Shown in pieces: positions 53,335 to 64,000 of a stretch of 64,000 nucleotides of DNA. The notes below the pieces were generated by a model. It saw only the letters and a program-made list of their open reading frames with translations, made no database searches and was not told the DNA's origin. The position numbers and the translations under genes are program-made. Origin of the DNA: Aphrocallistes beatrix (Eukaryota; Porifera; Hexactinellida; Sceptrulophora; Aphrocallistidae). The stretch covers positions 2,542,001-2,606,000 of the forward strand of contig OY725502.1 of assembly GCA_963281255.1 (NCBI GenBank), read 5' to 3'. Position 1 is the stretch's first letter. Each line of letters begins with the position of its first letter.

Positions 53335-54870
53335 AGCACTTGCTTGGCACCTGATTGTCAGAACAATTATCCTGTGAGCCGTATACGCCAATCTTCAAAC
53401 TGCCAACCAATCCTCAACACATTAGGAAAAAATGGCTACGCGTTCTTCACAGAGAGGGTATTGATGAACTGAAAAATGTTTTTGTTTGTTCCAAACATTT
53501 TCTTCCCGGGGATAAAATAACCGAAGTGTCTGAGTACAATACCACAGTCCGCTAACCCTAAACGTTTAGATCGTCAAAAATCGAGACTGACTTGTTTTTT
53601 CACAATAGGACAGAGCCTTGATTCCCATAGAGCTGAGGAAAGTAAATTCGCTGTCAATTCATAGCGGAGCTAAAGCTTCAAGCTCATTTGATTTCTTCTA
53701 CCTGCTACAACTACTTACAGTCGTTGAATTGTATAATATTACCACACCCATCAACTTTACGTCGTCTTTACGGGACTATAGGCTTGGAGTGCGACCTATC
53801 TGATTGCTTCTACTGAAAAGTTCAATATCCAGGAACGTAATGTTACATTGCATTTGGATGAAATACATTTTGGATCAGAGTTCTCAATTACTGGAGGTAG
53901 AATACTCAGATCCTCAGCTACCCATACTGAAGCAGCCAATACTGTCCTTGCATTCATGATATCAAGTACATGTAAAAAGTGGTCTAGAGTTGTACGACTT
54001 TTACCTTGTGCGAAATCTTCTGCCGCCCTAATATTACCTATTTTACATGAAGTGATCAGAGATGTAGAGTTGTAATCTCAAATCTAAGTGGTTTGTACAG
54101 ATAACTACCCTCTCAACGTGAATCTTTTTAAGTTACTATCTCCTACCTCCAGTCTGGAAACCTGTGTTCCCCACCTATTAGAATATTCCAGACCCCTCCA
54201 TCTTATCTTCGATTTTGTTTACATTATGAAAACAAATATTTGGATAAATCAAATCGATTCTAACCATCCTTTTACTTGTCCTTCATTTACATCTTTCGGC
54301 GATTCTTTTAGCGCAGCATTTCAAGATATTCGATACCTTTTGTACTAGAACAAAATTGTGTAGCTAACCAGCGCACCGCTTAACAGCCAATTCTTGCTGG
54401 CCATCTAGTCTTGAAAGACAAAATGTTAATTTAGTCCTTCGGATATTTGACGATTCAACTGCTGCAGCTTTAATTGTCCATGCATCGAGTTTCTGAAACA
54501 GCTCAGTTCATTAGCCTACTTTGTAAGGTATGCAAGATTTTCAATGTTGGTACTCCAAATAAGGGTATCATCCTAAATGACGAAATTTCTATGCCACTAC
54601 AGAATTGTGATATTCGTTTTCAATTTCTTTCAAAAGTAGTGGAGTGGCTTGACAAATGGAAATATTTACCTAATATGCAAGGAAAACTCACTGCTCAAAC
54701 TTTTACAGTGTGTCAGATTTTGCAGAGTGAGAGACTAATTAAGATCATTGCAATTCTGAAGTTATTCTCTCCTAATACGCTGGAAGGAGGGTCAGTCTCA
54801 ATGAAGCAATTTTCACACTCATTCTCTTCCACTGAAGAATCTAAAGATGAAGTTCAATTTGATTCGGATT
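53335..54870 (+). pseudogene. P-element-like transposase, copy 2 with THAP
   Basis: THAP domain CLAPDCQNNYPVS then KWLRVLHREGIDELKNVFVC with SKHFLPGD (53340-53520). Catalytic part: LHLDEIHFGSEFSITGGRIL (first Asp), FMISSTCKKWSRVVRLLPC, CTDNYPLNVNLFKLLSP (second Asp), LHLIFDFVYIMKTNIW, FGDSFSAAFQDIRYL. Later segment FISLLCKVCKIFNVGTPNKG with IILNDEISMPLQ. All are P/THAP9-family signatures in the right order, so this is a nearly full-length but frameshifted copy of about 1.5 kb. It is directly followed by a Helitron insertion at 54875. Confidence 0.85.
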
Positions 54871-54905
54871 CTTATCCTTACTATTAAAACTCGATTAATG
54901 TTTGT

Positions 54906-54937
<32 letters not shown>

Positions 54938-54941
54938 CTGT

Positions 54942-55921
54942 GGAATACGGACAGTTCGTTACACGGACAGTTCGTTACGGACAGTTCGTTACTGGACACT
55001 TCGTTACACGGACAGTTCGTTACACGGACACTTCGTTACAGGACACTTCGTTACAGGACACTTCGTTACATGGACAGTTCGTTACAGAACAAGTCATTAA
55101 GTTTGTTGAATTCAATAGTTAAATATAGTTAAATATTATATTATTATATATAATTATGGTTATACGTAGAATGAAATAAGATGTTTTAATTGAAAAACTT
55201 GTGAACTGAAAGTATAGTTATAGTTATATGTATGCTAAGATAATCTTATATTTGCTGACAGTAGGACTACGTCGATCCCATGCTAAATCGATGAGCGATT
55301 CCCTTTAGAAATTCTAATGAGGATCTATGGAAATAGCTAAGAATTAAAGTCTTCAAAGCGTCTTCATTAGCCCTATTCTTTGTCCGTTTGGTATGCTTGT
55401 CTCCACTTAAAAACTTTGCTTGCCTTGCCTCAACTAAACCCTGTTCACGTTGAAGTGCAACAAGGAATTTCCAAATATTTGGATGATGGCAGCCTATTGT
55501 GACATTGTAAGAGCGATTCCACGCTTCAATCGCATTAGTAGTACGAGGAATACCTTGAAGAACTTCGTGATGATGGTTCCACATACTTATAGGGAAAAGT
55601 GGTTCCACAAAAGTCCCTCCAGGAAGCGAGCGTCCAACATAAGTTTTCTCAAAGTAGAGAGCAAGTTATTGGGCTTGAGGAATACCAAGTTGTGCGACCA
55701 CCTGAGGGAATAATTCCGGCACATCAAATGATGAAGCGAAAGCAAGTGCTGGCAGGATCTCTCAAAAAATTGTTTGCTTCCTCAGAGACTTCATGTTGAA
55801 ATATCCATGTAACGAACTGTCCATGTAACGAAGTGTCCTGTAACGAAATGTCCGTGTAACGAAGTATCCAGTAACGAACTGTCCGTAACGAACCGTCCGT
55901 GTAACGAACTGTCCGTATCCC
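54942..55921 (-). mobile_element. Second MULE, internally deleted
   Basis: Ends GGAATACGGACAGTTCG / complement of GGGATACGGACAGTTCG, each a tandem array of about eight GGACAGTTCGTTACA units. Imperfect direct flanks TATATCTGT / GTATCTGT suggest a 8-9-base duplication. Only the C-terminal part of the transposase is present. Confidence 0.82.
55267..55775 (-). pseudogene. MULE transposase C-terminal part
   Basis: Minus-strand: ILPALAFASSFDVPELF, a stop, then YFEKTYVGRSLPGGTF (catalytic Glu), FPISMWNHHHEVLQGIPR, NAIEAWNRSYNVTIGCHHPN and EQGLVEARQAKF. It aligns along its whole length with the end of the transposase at 29712-31154 but differs in many residues, so the two are related but distinct families. 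FLYWCH finger and first two catalytic Asp are deleted. Confidence 0.88.
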
Positions 55922-56434
55922 GTATCTGTAACGAATTGATTGAAGAAACTGTCAGGCCCAGAAAGCTGATTTTTGGCATGTGGGAGTTTTTTGGCTATGG
56001 CTCCAGTAAGTTCTGAGCTCAGACCAAAATGTCGACTCATCATGAAATTATGACGTCATTGTCATATTTTTAAAAGTTAAGCAACAGAGTTATTCGAGCA
56101 TAACTCAGCCATTATAGGAGATAGAAGGCTGAAATTTTAATAGAATCTGTATACTAACATACCTCACATATGATGCAACTATCATCAAAAAATGATTACT
56201 CATCACTTTGTTATGACGTCGTCATTACGCATCAAAATTTTCATCTTATCCCTGATTAAAACCAGTATATTGCCTTGCATTTAGAATATGGATTTAATCG
56301 ATCTCAAATACCCTTTGATTTGCCAAACTATTTCCGTATTGACTTCAGGTAGCAACAGAGCAAATGCCATATAGACAAGAAACAAGTTATCTCCCAGTCT
56401 CAAAACACAGCCCGTATAAATACGTATATAGCAG

Positions 56435-57147
56435 ACCCATAGACTCCTTTGAGTAAGGACTGTAGGCTTTCAATCTCGGATCCTGGACTTGGGTCCATTG
56501 TGTATTATTGATATCTCGTAATCCGCTCAAGTTAGACATAGGAAATGTATTATTGTTAAATAGGAATTCGTATTGTTAGAGTCCATTAGTCATGTTTGCT
56601 TACCTCAACTATGTGTGGAATGTGAGTTATGTGGTTTTTAACAGATCAGATTTACATTTGGCAAAATTCTGACCTGTTTTAAGCACATTTTAAAGCGTTA
56701 GAAGTCAAATTTGAATGTCTAACTATGACCGCTTTCAAGATATAGGCCCATATGGTATAAATACGTTTCCATTGCAACCCTAGAATGTAGCAACATTCCA
56801 TTAGAAAAGTTCATAATTTTCGAAATACACCATTCCTTCCTTGATCATCTTTGAAAATCATATATTGATAACGCTATAAAATGTGCTTAATATCGGTCAG
56901 AATTTTGCCAAAATGTATCTTAAATCTGTGAAAAACAGGTGTAAAAAACACATAACTCACATTCCACAGATTGTTGAGGTAAGCCAACATGACCAATCGA
57001 TCCCAAAAATATGACTTCCAATTTAACAATAATACATTTCCCATGTCTAACTTGAGCGGATTACGATATATCAATAATACACAATGGACCCAAGTTCCAG
57101 GACCTTGAAATTGAACGCCTACAGTCCTTACTTAAAGGAGTCTATGA
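56435..57147. repeat. Large foldback palindrome 1
   Basis: Arms 56435-56702 and 56869-57147 are inverted copies, with about 165 bases between. Outer edge AGACTCCTTTGAGTAAGGAC against its complement at 57125-57145. Arm divergence of several percent. The loop contains GGTATAAATACG (TATA-like). No ORF. Confidence 0.85.
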
Positions 57148-57149
57148 GC

Positions 57150-57913
57150 AGACCGAAAAAACGGATAATCCACACATCTAACACACTCATCATAGACACA
57201 CCCACCTATATACATGTCTACTATCTATAATCTATAAAGAAGCCGACGAGTCTGGTGAAACGCTTTTTATACAAATACTTTTGAAACTATCTTATCAATT
57301 GGAGATGCCCAGCAACCAATTTATGTAGAGACAAAAATCTAATGGATAGAACAGATTAATTTGAGAAGAATGTTTTCTTGAGTATTTTTCGACCTTTACA
57401 GCAAATGTTCGAAGCGACCTCCATTAAGATTTTTAATACCTACACGTACAATACAACAATTACATCAATATATGTAGCTATTTTAATAATTGACCTGGAA
57501 AAGCAAAATAATTCATTAGTTTCTTATAAGTAATACACATGTCTGTAATCAATGAACTATCAAATACTGACATCGTGTATAAAATTAGAAATTTTAGGTA
57601 TACGAGTATAAATGGTCTGTTCATTAATTTATTTGTAACAAATTGAGTTTCTTCTTCACTTCATACCCGTCCAATCCTCTCCTCGTGTATCGAGTGTACC
57701 TGCAGTCGGGACGAGCACACTTGGGTCGGAAATACTTTGATCGTGTCTCTAGCATGAGCGGGCATGTTTAGAACTGGCATGCTTGGGTCGGATATGTTTG
57801 TGTCGAAGACTGGTTCGGGTATATTCGTGTCTGGAGTTGTGTATATTATAGGTCAGGTAACTTGGGGCGTATATGCGTGTATCAAGTTGCACGCCAAAGA
57901 TCGAATGTTATTA
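57150..57913. other. Non-coding stretch with TTGGGTCGG words
   Basis: No gene recognised. 57718-57845 has three degenerate repeats of CTTGGGTCGGATATG..TGTGTC. Confidence 0.4.
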
Positions 57914-58735
57914 TTACCATATACAAACATTATATTAGAGTATCCAATTCCGCTGTCAAAAAATTTGATATATCATCATGTGATTGCGTAATAGGCTCTT
58001 TTTAGAGCGAAAATGTTGCTGTTCTAGCTCATATTAAACATCGTTATCAGCATTTCTAATGCTTGATTTTTTGATAGAGCAACAATAGGAAGACCTCAAT
58101 CCAAAAAGTCTGAAAATTTTAGTTGGAATTTCTATGCATTCCTCAGTTGCTATGAAAACAAAAAATTGCATGTTTAAGCCATAGCTCGAAAAGTATAGAT
58201 CGTAGACACTAAAAAATAACCATTTAATCCGTAAACTATTACTTCCTATATGAAAGTGATACTATTCACATGTTTACTTTCAATATTTTCTGAGTTATCC
58301 AGGATTGGTCACATCTCATTACTTCCCTATAGATCGTGTTAAAATCCTAAATAACTCAGAACATATTGAAAGTAAACATGTGAATAGTATCATTCTCATA
58401 TAGAAAGTAATAGTGTACGGATTAAATGGTAATTTTTTAGTGTCTACGATCTATTCCTTTCAAGTTATGGCATAAACATGCAATTTTTTGTTTTCATAGC
58501 AACTGAGGAATGCATAGACATTAAAACTAAAATTTTAAGATTTTTTGGATTGAGGTCTTCCTATTGTTGCTCTATCAAAAAATGAAGCATTAGAAATGCA
58601 GATTACGATGTTTAATATGAGCTAGAACAGCAACATTTTTCACTCTAAAGAGAGCCTATTGCGCAATCACATGATGGCAAATAAAATTTTTGCCAGCGGA
58701 ATTGGATACTCTGATATAATGTTTGTATATGGTAC
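57914..58735. repeat. Large foldback palindrome 2
   Basis: Arms of about 395 bases (57914-58306 and 58343-58735) with a loop of only ~36 bases. Edge TACCATATACAAACATTATA against its complement. Arms differ by scattered substitutions. No ORF survives in either arm. Could be a foldback transposon or a recent inverted duplication. Confidence 0.9.
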
Positions 58736-59343
58736 TAGTACATTTAAAATGGTTTTTGATTTATTGGTCTAATTAAATGTTGACTGTGTTAAACTGGCCT
58801 TCTTGTTTGAAGGCCTAGTCGGGGACATATATATAGCCGATATTTAGTAAGCCATCTGTTACTTCAGATTTAATAATGACCACTTATTGAATTGGTTAGA
58901 TGAGGAATTACACTGTATCTTCCTAATACGTATATCCCCTAATTCGGAACCTCCATAATTCTAAGGAAATAATCTAAATCGAAAACGCAATATTATTGAA
59001 TTGATATAATTGAATAAATTATCTCATACTATGTATTCATATCTCCCCTAGCGATTACATGGAAGACAAACCAATGAATACGCAATTAGAAACCCTGTGT
59101 CAAAAAATAACATAATTTGAATCTCAAGTGTTCGGTCATATATTTTTTCCTCACACTTTATGCTCTTCAATACGAGATAGGTATAACATCTGTATTACAT
59201 GTGCGACAGTGGATTATACAGTCTTCCTCTCATAAATTTCCATATGCCTAAATCGAAAAATAACACTATAATCTAGTGTAAAATGGGTATAATTTTATAT
59301 CTTCTCACTCCTAAAATCTTTCGAGCTTAAAATCATACACCTA
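58736..59343. other. Non-coding stretch, no gene seen
   Basis: AT-rich; nothing recognised. Confidence 0.35.
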
Positions 59344-59676
59344 ATGGAACGTCTCGCACTCCTAGATAATTCCTTGATGTGCGATGCTGGAATGAGCAAT
59401 TCTCACATTGTATTGCTTACAACCTCGGGCTTACAGTTTAATTACACACCAGACACGGACAAACAACGGCCGCATATTATACTCAGGGCATGTTTGCGAC
59501 ACATGTGGCCTAGGCCACAATCTCAAAAGCTGTGCTTATTAAAGTTTCACGAATTATTTGCATTGGGTGCCGCAACCCTCTCACGATACGGAATGGAATT
59601 TCCACAACCTAAGAATTGGGCTGGCAACTCCTCTGATTGTACTCGTATATTTTTTGACAACAGAAATATAGTATAA
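59344..59676 (+). CDS. Hypothetical 110-residue ORF
   Basis: Open from ATG to TAA: MERLALLDNSLMCDAGMSNS at the start and LGAATLSRYGMEFPQPKNWA near the end. I do not recognise it. GC content is higher than the surroundings, and the sequence looks protein-like in the second half (LCLLKFHELFALGAATLSRY), so it may be a fragment of an old transposon gene, possibly related to the Harbinger remnant 700 bases downstream. It has no clear start context, domain or partner exon. Confidence 0.25.
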   Translation: MERLALLDNSLMCDAGMSNSHIVLLTTSGLQFNYTPDTDKQRPHIILRACLRHMWPRPQSQKLCLLKFHELFALGAATLSRYGMEFPQPKNWAGNSSDCTRIFFDNRNIV

Positions 59677-59699
59677 AGTGCAAGATAAAAGCAATAACT

Positions 59700-60290
59700 A
59701 GATAATTGATCCGTTTTGTTTAAATTTGTATTACACTCAAGATTAGTTGTGATAACGGTGATGGTTGTTGAGGAATAGTTGTTCCAGTGTACGAATGATC
59801 AGAAAGCGGTAGCAGCGGTTGAGAGGCGGGATCGTAGCTGAATTAAACATGTCGCTTTGAACCTAGGGATGTAAGAAGACTGATGGCGGGGCGCTTTCAC
59901 TGTCTAGAAATATTTGGGGACGTTTTTTTATAGTGTTGCGGCTGTGAAGAGCTTAAAACATCAGTGCCAAGGACATGGAACCGGGTAATATCAATGGTGA
60001 TGACTGGAGATCAGCTTAGAGAGCGAGGCCGTGTGTCGGCTAGGGCTAGTTGGAATGGACAGCATGTCAAAGCACTCCATAGATGCAACTGTGACGACTG
60101 ACTCAGCTTGTGATGGAGAGAGGATTGTATCGGTAGCATTTCCCGGAAGAAAGTCATATATCTCATCATTGAACTCTTAGTTAGATAATAAATATTCCTC
60201 AGTCGAAGAAATATAATCTTGTGAAGGAGGAGGAGGAAGGGAAATTGTTTGCTCAAAAGTGGCAAATTCCTGCACAAGCTCAGGAGCATC
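59700..60290. other. Decayed stretch, no clear gene
   Basis: Contains scattered GC-richer segments, probably old coding DNA. Minus-strand ORFs here are Leu/Ser-rich and unconvincing. Confidence 0.3.
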
Positions 60291-60299
60291 TTCATGGCT

Positions 60300-60700
60300 T
60301 GTGTAACATCGTTCTGGGCTCTGGAGCGTGCGATTAAGTCACAGTTCTATGAGCTTGTAAATCTCTACCCGGCGTTCTTGGACTTGTAGATGGAACACAT
60401 GTTCGAATTCAAAAGCCTCCTGAAAATGAGGCTGATTCAACAGATATTATATCGCTCCATAAATGTTCAATCTGTTTCAAAAGATTCTCCGGTTCAGTTC
60501 ATGACTCACGTATTTGGAAGCTCTCTCAGTTAGGAACATATGTGGAGAATAATCTCTCGGCTGGGACTATATATTAGGTGATAGTGATTATATGCTAAAA
60601 TCCTATTTATTAACTTCATACCGGCAACAAGCTTCTCAATTCGAGAAAACCTACCAATATTTGAAGAAGCTACCATCCATGCTTGTAATAAATATTTTCA
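60300..60700 (+). pseudogene. PIF/Harbinger transposase fragment
   Basis: GVLGLVDGTHVRIQKPPENE at 60371-60430 carries the first catalytic Asp of Harbinger nucleases (VDGTH). Further on, past frame changes, HDSRIWKLSQLGTYVENN-like sequence with SAGTIY and GDSDYMLKSYLLTSYRQQ carries the second Asp (GDSxY) and the LLTP-like motif. The Glu region is not visible. A decayed remnant; element ends were not found. Confidence 0.8.
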
Positions 60701-60785
60701 GGAATTCCACTTTACTGAGCCTAAGAGCAAACGATTATCATACGGTAAACGCAAACGTATATTTCACGATAACAGATTCTTGAAG

Positions 60786-61600
60786 GGGGCGTGATTTAGC
60801 GACATCCCAATCAGTAACTGACATCCCAATCACTAACTAAATCACAGCAAATATCAACTCCAGCTTCATGAAAATTAGAATTTCCATACCCTAAGAGACC
60901 AGCTGCCAAATCAGCTATTCTAGTTTCATACGAGTATACTGATGACGTAACACGTGTAACTACGCAGCAAGCAATCACGTAGGTAATCTGATAATTTCTT
61001 AAACCATCCTTCAAGCTATCCTGGCTCAAATGCCTGTTTGCAGCTCATGTCAGTTAGGGAAATTGAAACTATATCACAGGAACGACGTTCGGTCTGGCTG
61101 CGCGATGTACTTAATGATGCGATGTGAAAAGTGATTCTTTTCTAAATCGTTTTAGAGTCAGTAGTAAATTCAAATCTAAGATAACAGTTGGAGAATATCA
61201 ACTCAAAAACTGAATTGAAAATATTTTCAGTTCAGTCCTAGGAGACCGTCTCGTAGGAATAGGGCGGCAAAGTTTAAAATTCCACCACACAACACTAGGA
61301 ATTCCACAACCTTGCAATTCAGAAATTTTTATTGAGAGACACTGAAAACAGTTGCCATAGCAGCTGAAGAGATTGCCCATTGTAGTATGGACAAAGCACG
61401 AGATAGTCTACGTATAGTCATTCCGCAAAGTCGACCATGACGCCTCCAATTCAATGCTCTCGTTCCATACGACGGAAGTTACCAACAGAGAGGTGGAAGC
61501 GCTAGCAGTGATCACAGTAGAAACATGAATGCGAGATGAAACTTTTAATGCCTTCTATTAGCCATCCAGAGAAATGAGGGACAAGTTGACAAGATTATTC
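60786..61600. other. Decayed stretch, no clear gene
   Basis: A direct repeat GACATCCCAATCA(G/C)TAACT at 60802-60840; otherwise nothing recognised. Confidence 0.35.
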
Positions 61601-61649
61601 ATGCGATAAAGACAATTCCATTTCATCTTGCAACCAATGACTCGAACTG

Positions 61650-61975
61650 TGAAGAGTTGTTATTGCCCCCTTTTTCAGACTTTTGGAGCCAGTACCAATT
61701 AGAGAAGTTTTATCGTAAAGAAAGCCCTCACCATCCTAACTACATCTCGCAAGCTGCTGTCAAACATATTCAATCTGTGTTTGAGGATTTTGAGGATTGA
61801 TCTGCACTCGCAGTTATTCGATATAATGAGGGATTTGGAGGGATTCAGAAACTGTTTCAGATTTTAGATATCGAGATTACTCACTACCTGACAGACGAGT
61901 TCAAATTTCTAGACATGAAAAGGGTGAAAAGGAGTCAGTTTGTACGAAAGGAACAGGGAAATGTTTCATAAGGAA
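61650..61975 (+). pseudogene. Transposon-gene remnant, C-terminal part
   Basis: Plus-strand frame FSDFWSQYQLEKFYRKESPH, a stop, then LAVIRYNEGFGGIQKLFQIL and DEFKFLDMKRVKRSQFVRKE. The 'YNEGxxGxxKLF..LDI' helix followed by 'D..R...S....KE' is seen at the ends of several repeated invertebrate transposon proteins. Family not assigned. Confidence 0.35.
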
Positions 61976-62074
61976 GATTACCCGAACTAAATATACAGCC
62001 ACGAAGATAAGGAAATACGGTCCGGGATAGTCTTCCGGGAGTTATAATTATTCGGCATCCGTAAAAATGACTAG

Positions 62075-62345
62075 TAATGCGCTTCGCTTTTTTGTGCAGC
62101 GCAGCTAGCTCACACTGATTAATTATTAGGTAAATAACATCTCGAAATACTTCTGTCTTACTTTTATAATCAATATCACTCGAAAAATCACCAAATTTGT
62201 CAATTTGTCAAATTTTTTGTTGATTACGTCATAATAGTGATGAATCATAATTTTTTGATGAGAGTTGCATCGTATGCGAGATATATTAATATACACATTC
62301 CATTAAAATTTCAGTTTCTGTCACCAAAAAAGGCTGAGTAATGGT
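62075..62345 (-). repeat. Non-autonomous Helitron copy, decayed 3' half
   Basis: AATGCGCTTCGCTTTTTTGT is a worn version of the 3' hairpin; it is followed by ATTAATTATTAGG..AACATCTC, ATCACTCGAAAAATCACC and a TTACGTCA site (62226). Confidence 0.7.
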
Positions 62346-62379
62346 CAAAAAACTAGAAAGAAAAGGTATAATCCTCAAG

Positions 62380-62561
62380 GAGAATATTAAGTTGATTACT
62401 AATAAAGTGAGTAATTTGCATGTGAATGAAACGATTTTTTAGCCAGATTTACTTTATCTGTTACTGATTAAATGTTTTTTACTTCAGATATGGATCAGTA
62501 TTACGTATACCAATTTGGATGGGAAATATTGGGTGTACGAATACTTTTGTCCATGGAGTGG
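62380..62561. mobile_element. Tc1-type MITE, right half
   Basis: Ends GTGTACGAATACTTTTGTCC ATGGAGTG before GATATA. The same family as the complete element at 62571; left half missing. Confidence 0.65.
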
Positions 62562-62570
62562 ATATATATA

Positions 62571-63425
62571 CACTGCCTGAACAAAAGTATTCGTACACCC
62601 CATAATTCAACATACAAATAGTTATAATACTGATTTATTTAGCGAGTCAAGGTATTTAATTGGTAAGAAATACGCTTAATTTAACTTCAAATATGAATTC
62701 TCCATATTCGAATTACTCACTTTTTAATCTTTCAACTTGTTTACACTCTCACAAGGTTAAAATTTTTCAAACTGTGCCACCTCATATCAGGGCCGGCGAC
62801 AGAATTTACGGGCCCCCTAGTAAGATTTCTGGCCGGGCCCCTCCATCACCCTAGCTCTCTTTGACAAGAATTAAAACAAAGGAATAAATTAATGACAATT
62901 TATTAATGACAGAATCCTTTGTTTGCTAAGTGTGATATTGATCATAGCAATTATTCTATTAGTGAAAACTGAAACAAAGGAATTCATATTGTGATACAAG
63001 CTTATTATGTTCATACAAGACACAATTACAATGGATCTTAAATCCTAAAGAAACTATTACATGCCGACCTGGGGCCCCTATTTACCCCGGGCCCCCTATT
63101 TACCACGGCCCCCCTGGTTTTACTCCAAGCTACCCCCCCTGTCGCCGGCCCTGCCTCGTACCACCAATGCCATCATATACAATGGTGATCACTCGCGACA
63201 TGTGTCATAGGAAAGCAAATGCTGAAAATACTTAATCTTGAAGAAGAGTGATTAAGTTGAATACTTATAAAGTGGGTAATTTGAATGTGGAGAATTCGAA
63301 TTTGAAGTCAAATTAAGTATATCTCTTACCAATTAAATACCTTGACTCGCTAAATAAATCAGTATTACGTATAACTATTTGTATGGGAAATTATGGGGTC
63401 TACGAACACTTTTGTCCAGGCAGTG
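62571..63425. mobile_element. Tc1-type MITE with nested hAT MITE
   Basis: Ends CACTGCCTGAACAAAAGTAT and complement of CACTGCCTGGACAAAAGTGT, TA at 62569-62570 and 63426-63427. Arms of about 215 bases are inverted copies. The centre is split by the hAT MITE at 62788-63153. Confidence 0.88.
62788..63153. mobile_element. hAT MITE with CAGGGCCGGCGACAG ends
   Basis: Perfect 15-base inverted ends CAGGGCCGGCGACAG; flanks CCTCATAT (62780-62787) and CCTCGTAC (63154-63161), an 8-base duplication with two changes. GC-rich ends in an AT-rich centre. No ORF. Confidence 0.88.
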
Positions 63426-63441
63426 TATATATATATATATA

Positions 63442-63490
63442 TCCATACTATTAAAACAACACGATTAATGTTTGTGTATGTGTGTATTCA
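63442..63490 (+). repeat. Helitron 5'-end fragment
   Basis: TCCATACTATTAAAACAAC, ACGATTAATG and a TGTGTATG microsatellite after host A (63441). Only the first ~45 bases are present. Confidence 0.65.
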
Positions 63491-63667
63491 GAGTGTTTAA
63501 AAAATTCAAAAGTTTGAATCTTTTGATGCTCACCCTTCAAATAGTTACTTAGATCCTCGAATGTTCACCATAATAAAATCAAGCAATTTGGAGATGATAC
63601 AAGGAAGACTTCTCTAAGTGCAGATATATAATGAAATTTTCCGGGTTAGGGATAAAATTGCAAAAAG

Positions 63668-63782
63668 TATAAAATCTACCGGTTTGGAAATATTGGTGAA
63701 ATCAGTTGGGACCAGCTTTTGTATTTCCAAATATTAATGGTCCCAACTGATTTTACCAATATATCCAAACCGGTAGATTCTA
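63668..63782. repeat. Hairpin, 45-base arms
   Basis: AATCTACCGGTTTGGAAATA..TGGTCCCAACTG arms are nearly perfect complements, loop about 25 bases. Could be a small MITE or an inverted duplication. Confidence 0.85.
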
Positions 63783-64000
63783 GTCCATCATTATTACCTG
63801 ATATAAACCCCCAAATATCTCAATACAAAGTTGTTAGATCCATTGCTTAAATCATGAGTACTCTTTTTGCAAATGTATCCCTAAAACCGAAAAATCACAG
63901 TATCAATCTGCACTTGGAGACGCCTATCTTGCGCGATTACTAAATCTTCTCCATGTTGCATTAATTTTTAATCGTGGGCACTTTGGTAATCAAAGTAACT

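Larger units (their letters stand above)
54875..56240 (+). mobile_element. Helitron copy split by MULE
   Basis: 5' end TCCTTACTATTAAAACTCG after host A (54874), TA microsatellite, then a MULE at 54942-55921, then the body from GTAACGAATTGATTGAAG at 55928 with TGACGTCA near 56052 and a variant GACGTCGTCA near 56216. The 3' hairpin is missing. Confidence 0.78.

Noticed and set aside
54847..55132. Three overlapping ORFs with repeated Ser-Ser-Leu and Val-Thr units
   Set aside because: They translate the tandem end units of the second MULE in three frames.

Overview
This window looks like repeat-rich, AT-rich DNA from an invertebrate animal genome. The metazoan signs are a COP9 signalosome subunit 4 gene, THAP/P-element, FLYWCH-MULE, ZBED-type hAT and PIF/Harbinger transposons, Ty3/gypsy elements, and short introns of roughly 70-80 bases where I can place splice sites. 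No rRNA, tRNA, CRISPR array or bacterial operon was recognised. I can find only one clearly intact host gene, CSN4 (25471-26715, + strand, single exon). Almost everything else is mobile DNA, much of it nested.

Layout. 0-10 kb: copies of a ~520-base non-autonomous Helitron, a mariner broken by a hAT MITE, gypsy and Ginger-type integrase fragments joined together, a THAP fragment, a second decayed mariner, a P-like remnant, and several Tc1/pogo-type and hAT MITEs. 10.58-14.64 kb: an almost complete Ginger1 DNA transposon with array-like inverted repeats, a gypsy-like integrase and an OTU protease exon. 14.7-25.3 kb: a stack in which a TTAA-flanked element is split by an 8.9-kb inverted-repeat element, which itself contains a long-inverted-repeat block and a young 4.8-kb Ty3/gypsy retrotransposon. 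25.5-26.7 kb: CSN4. 27.5-32.5 kb: a multicopy transposase-like gene split by a MITE that in turn holds a MULE and another MITE, and also split by a hAT MITE. 34-36.7 kb: quiet DNA with short tandem repeats and possible small exons on the minus strand. 36.8-42.5 kb: a decayed autonomous Helitron (Rep, PIF1-like helicase, OTU) on the minus strand, interrupted by a palindromic insertion. 43-56 kb: a second TTAA element, an internally deleted hAT, hAT remnants, three P-element/THAP remnants and a second MULE inserted in a Helitron copy. 56-64 kb: two large foldback palindromes, a Harbinger remnant and more nested MITEs.

The elements do not form a pathway. Their value is as a layered record: target-site duplications and interrupted copies give relative insertion order at many places. 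Two unrelated transposons here (Ginger1 and Helitron) each carry an OTU cysteine protease. Several unrelated elements share the same end design: inverted repeats made of short tandem units. All family assignments are from reading motifs by eye; no database search was run.
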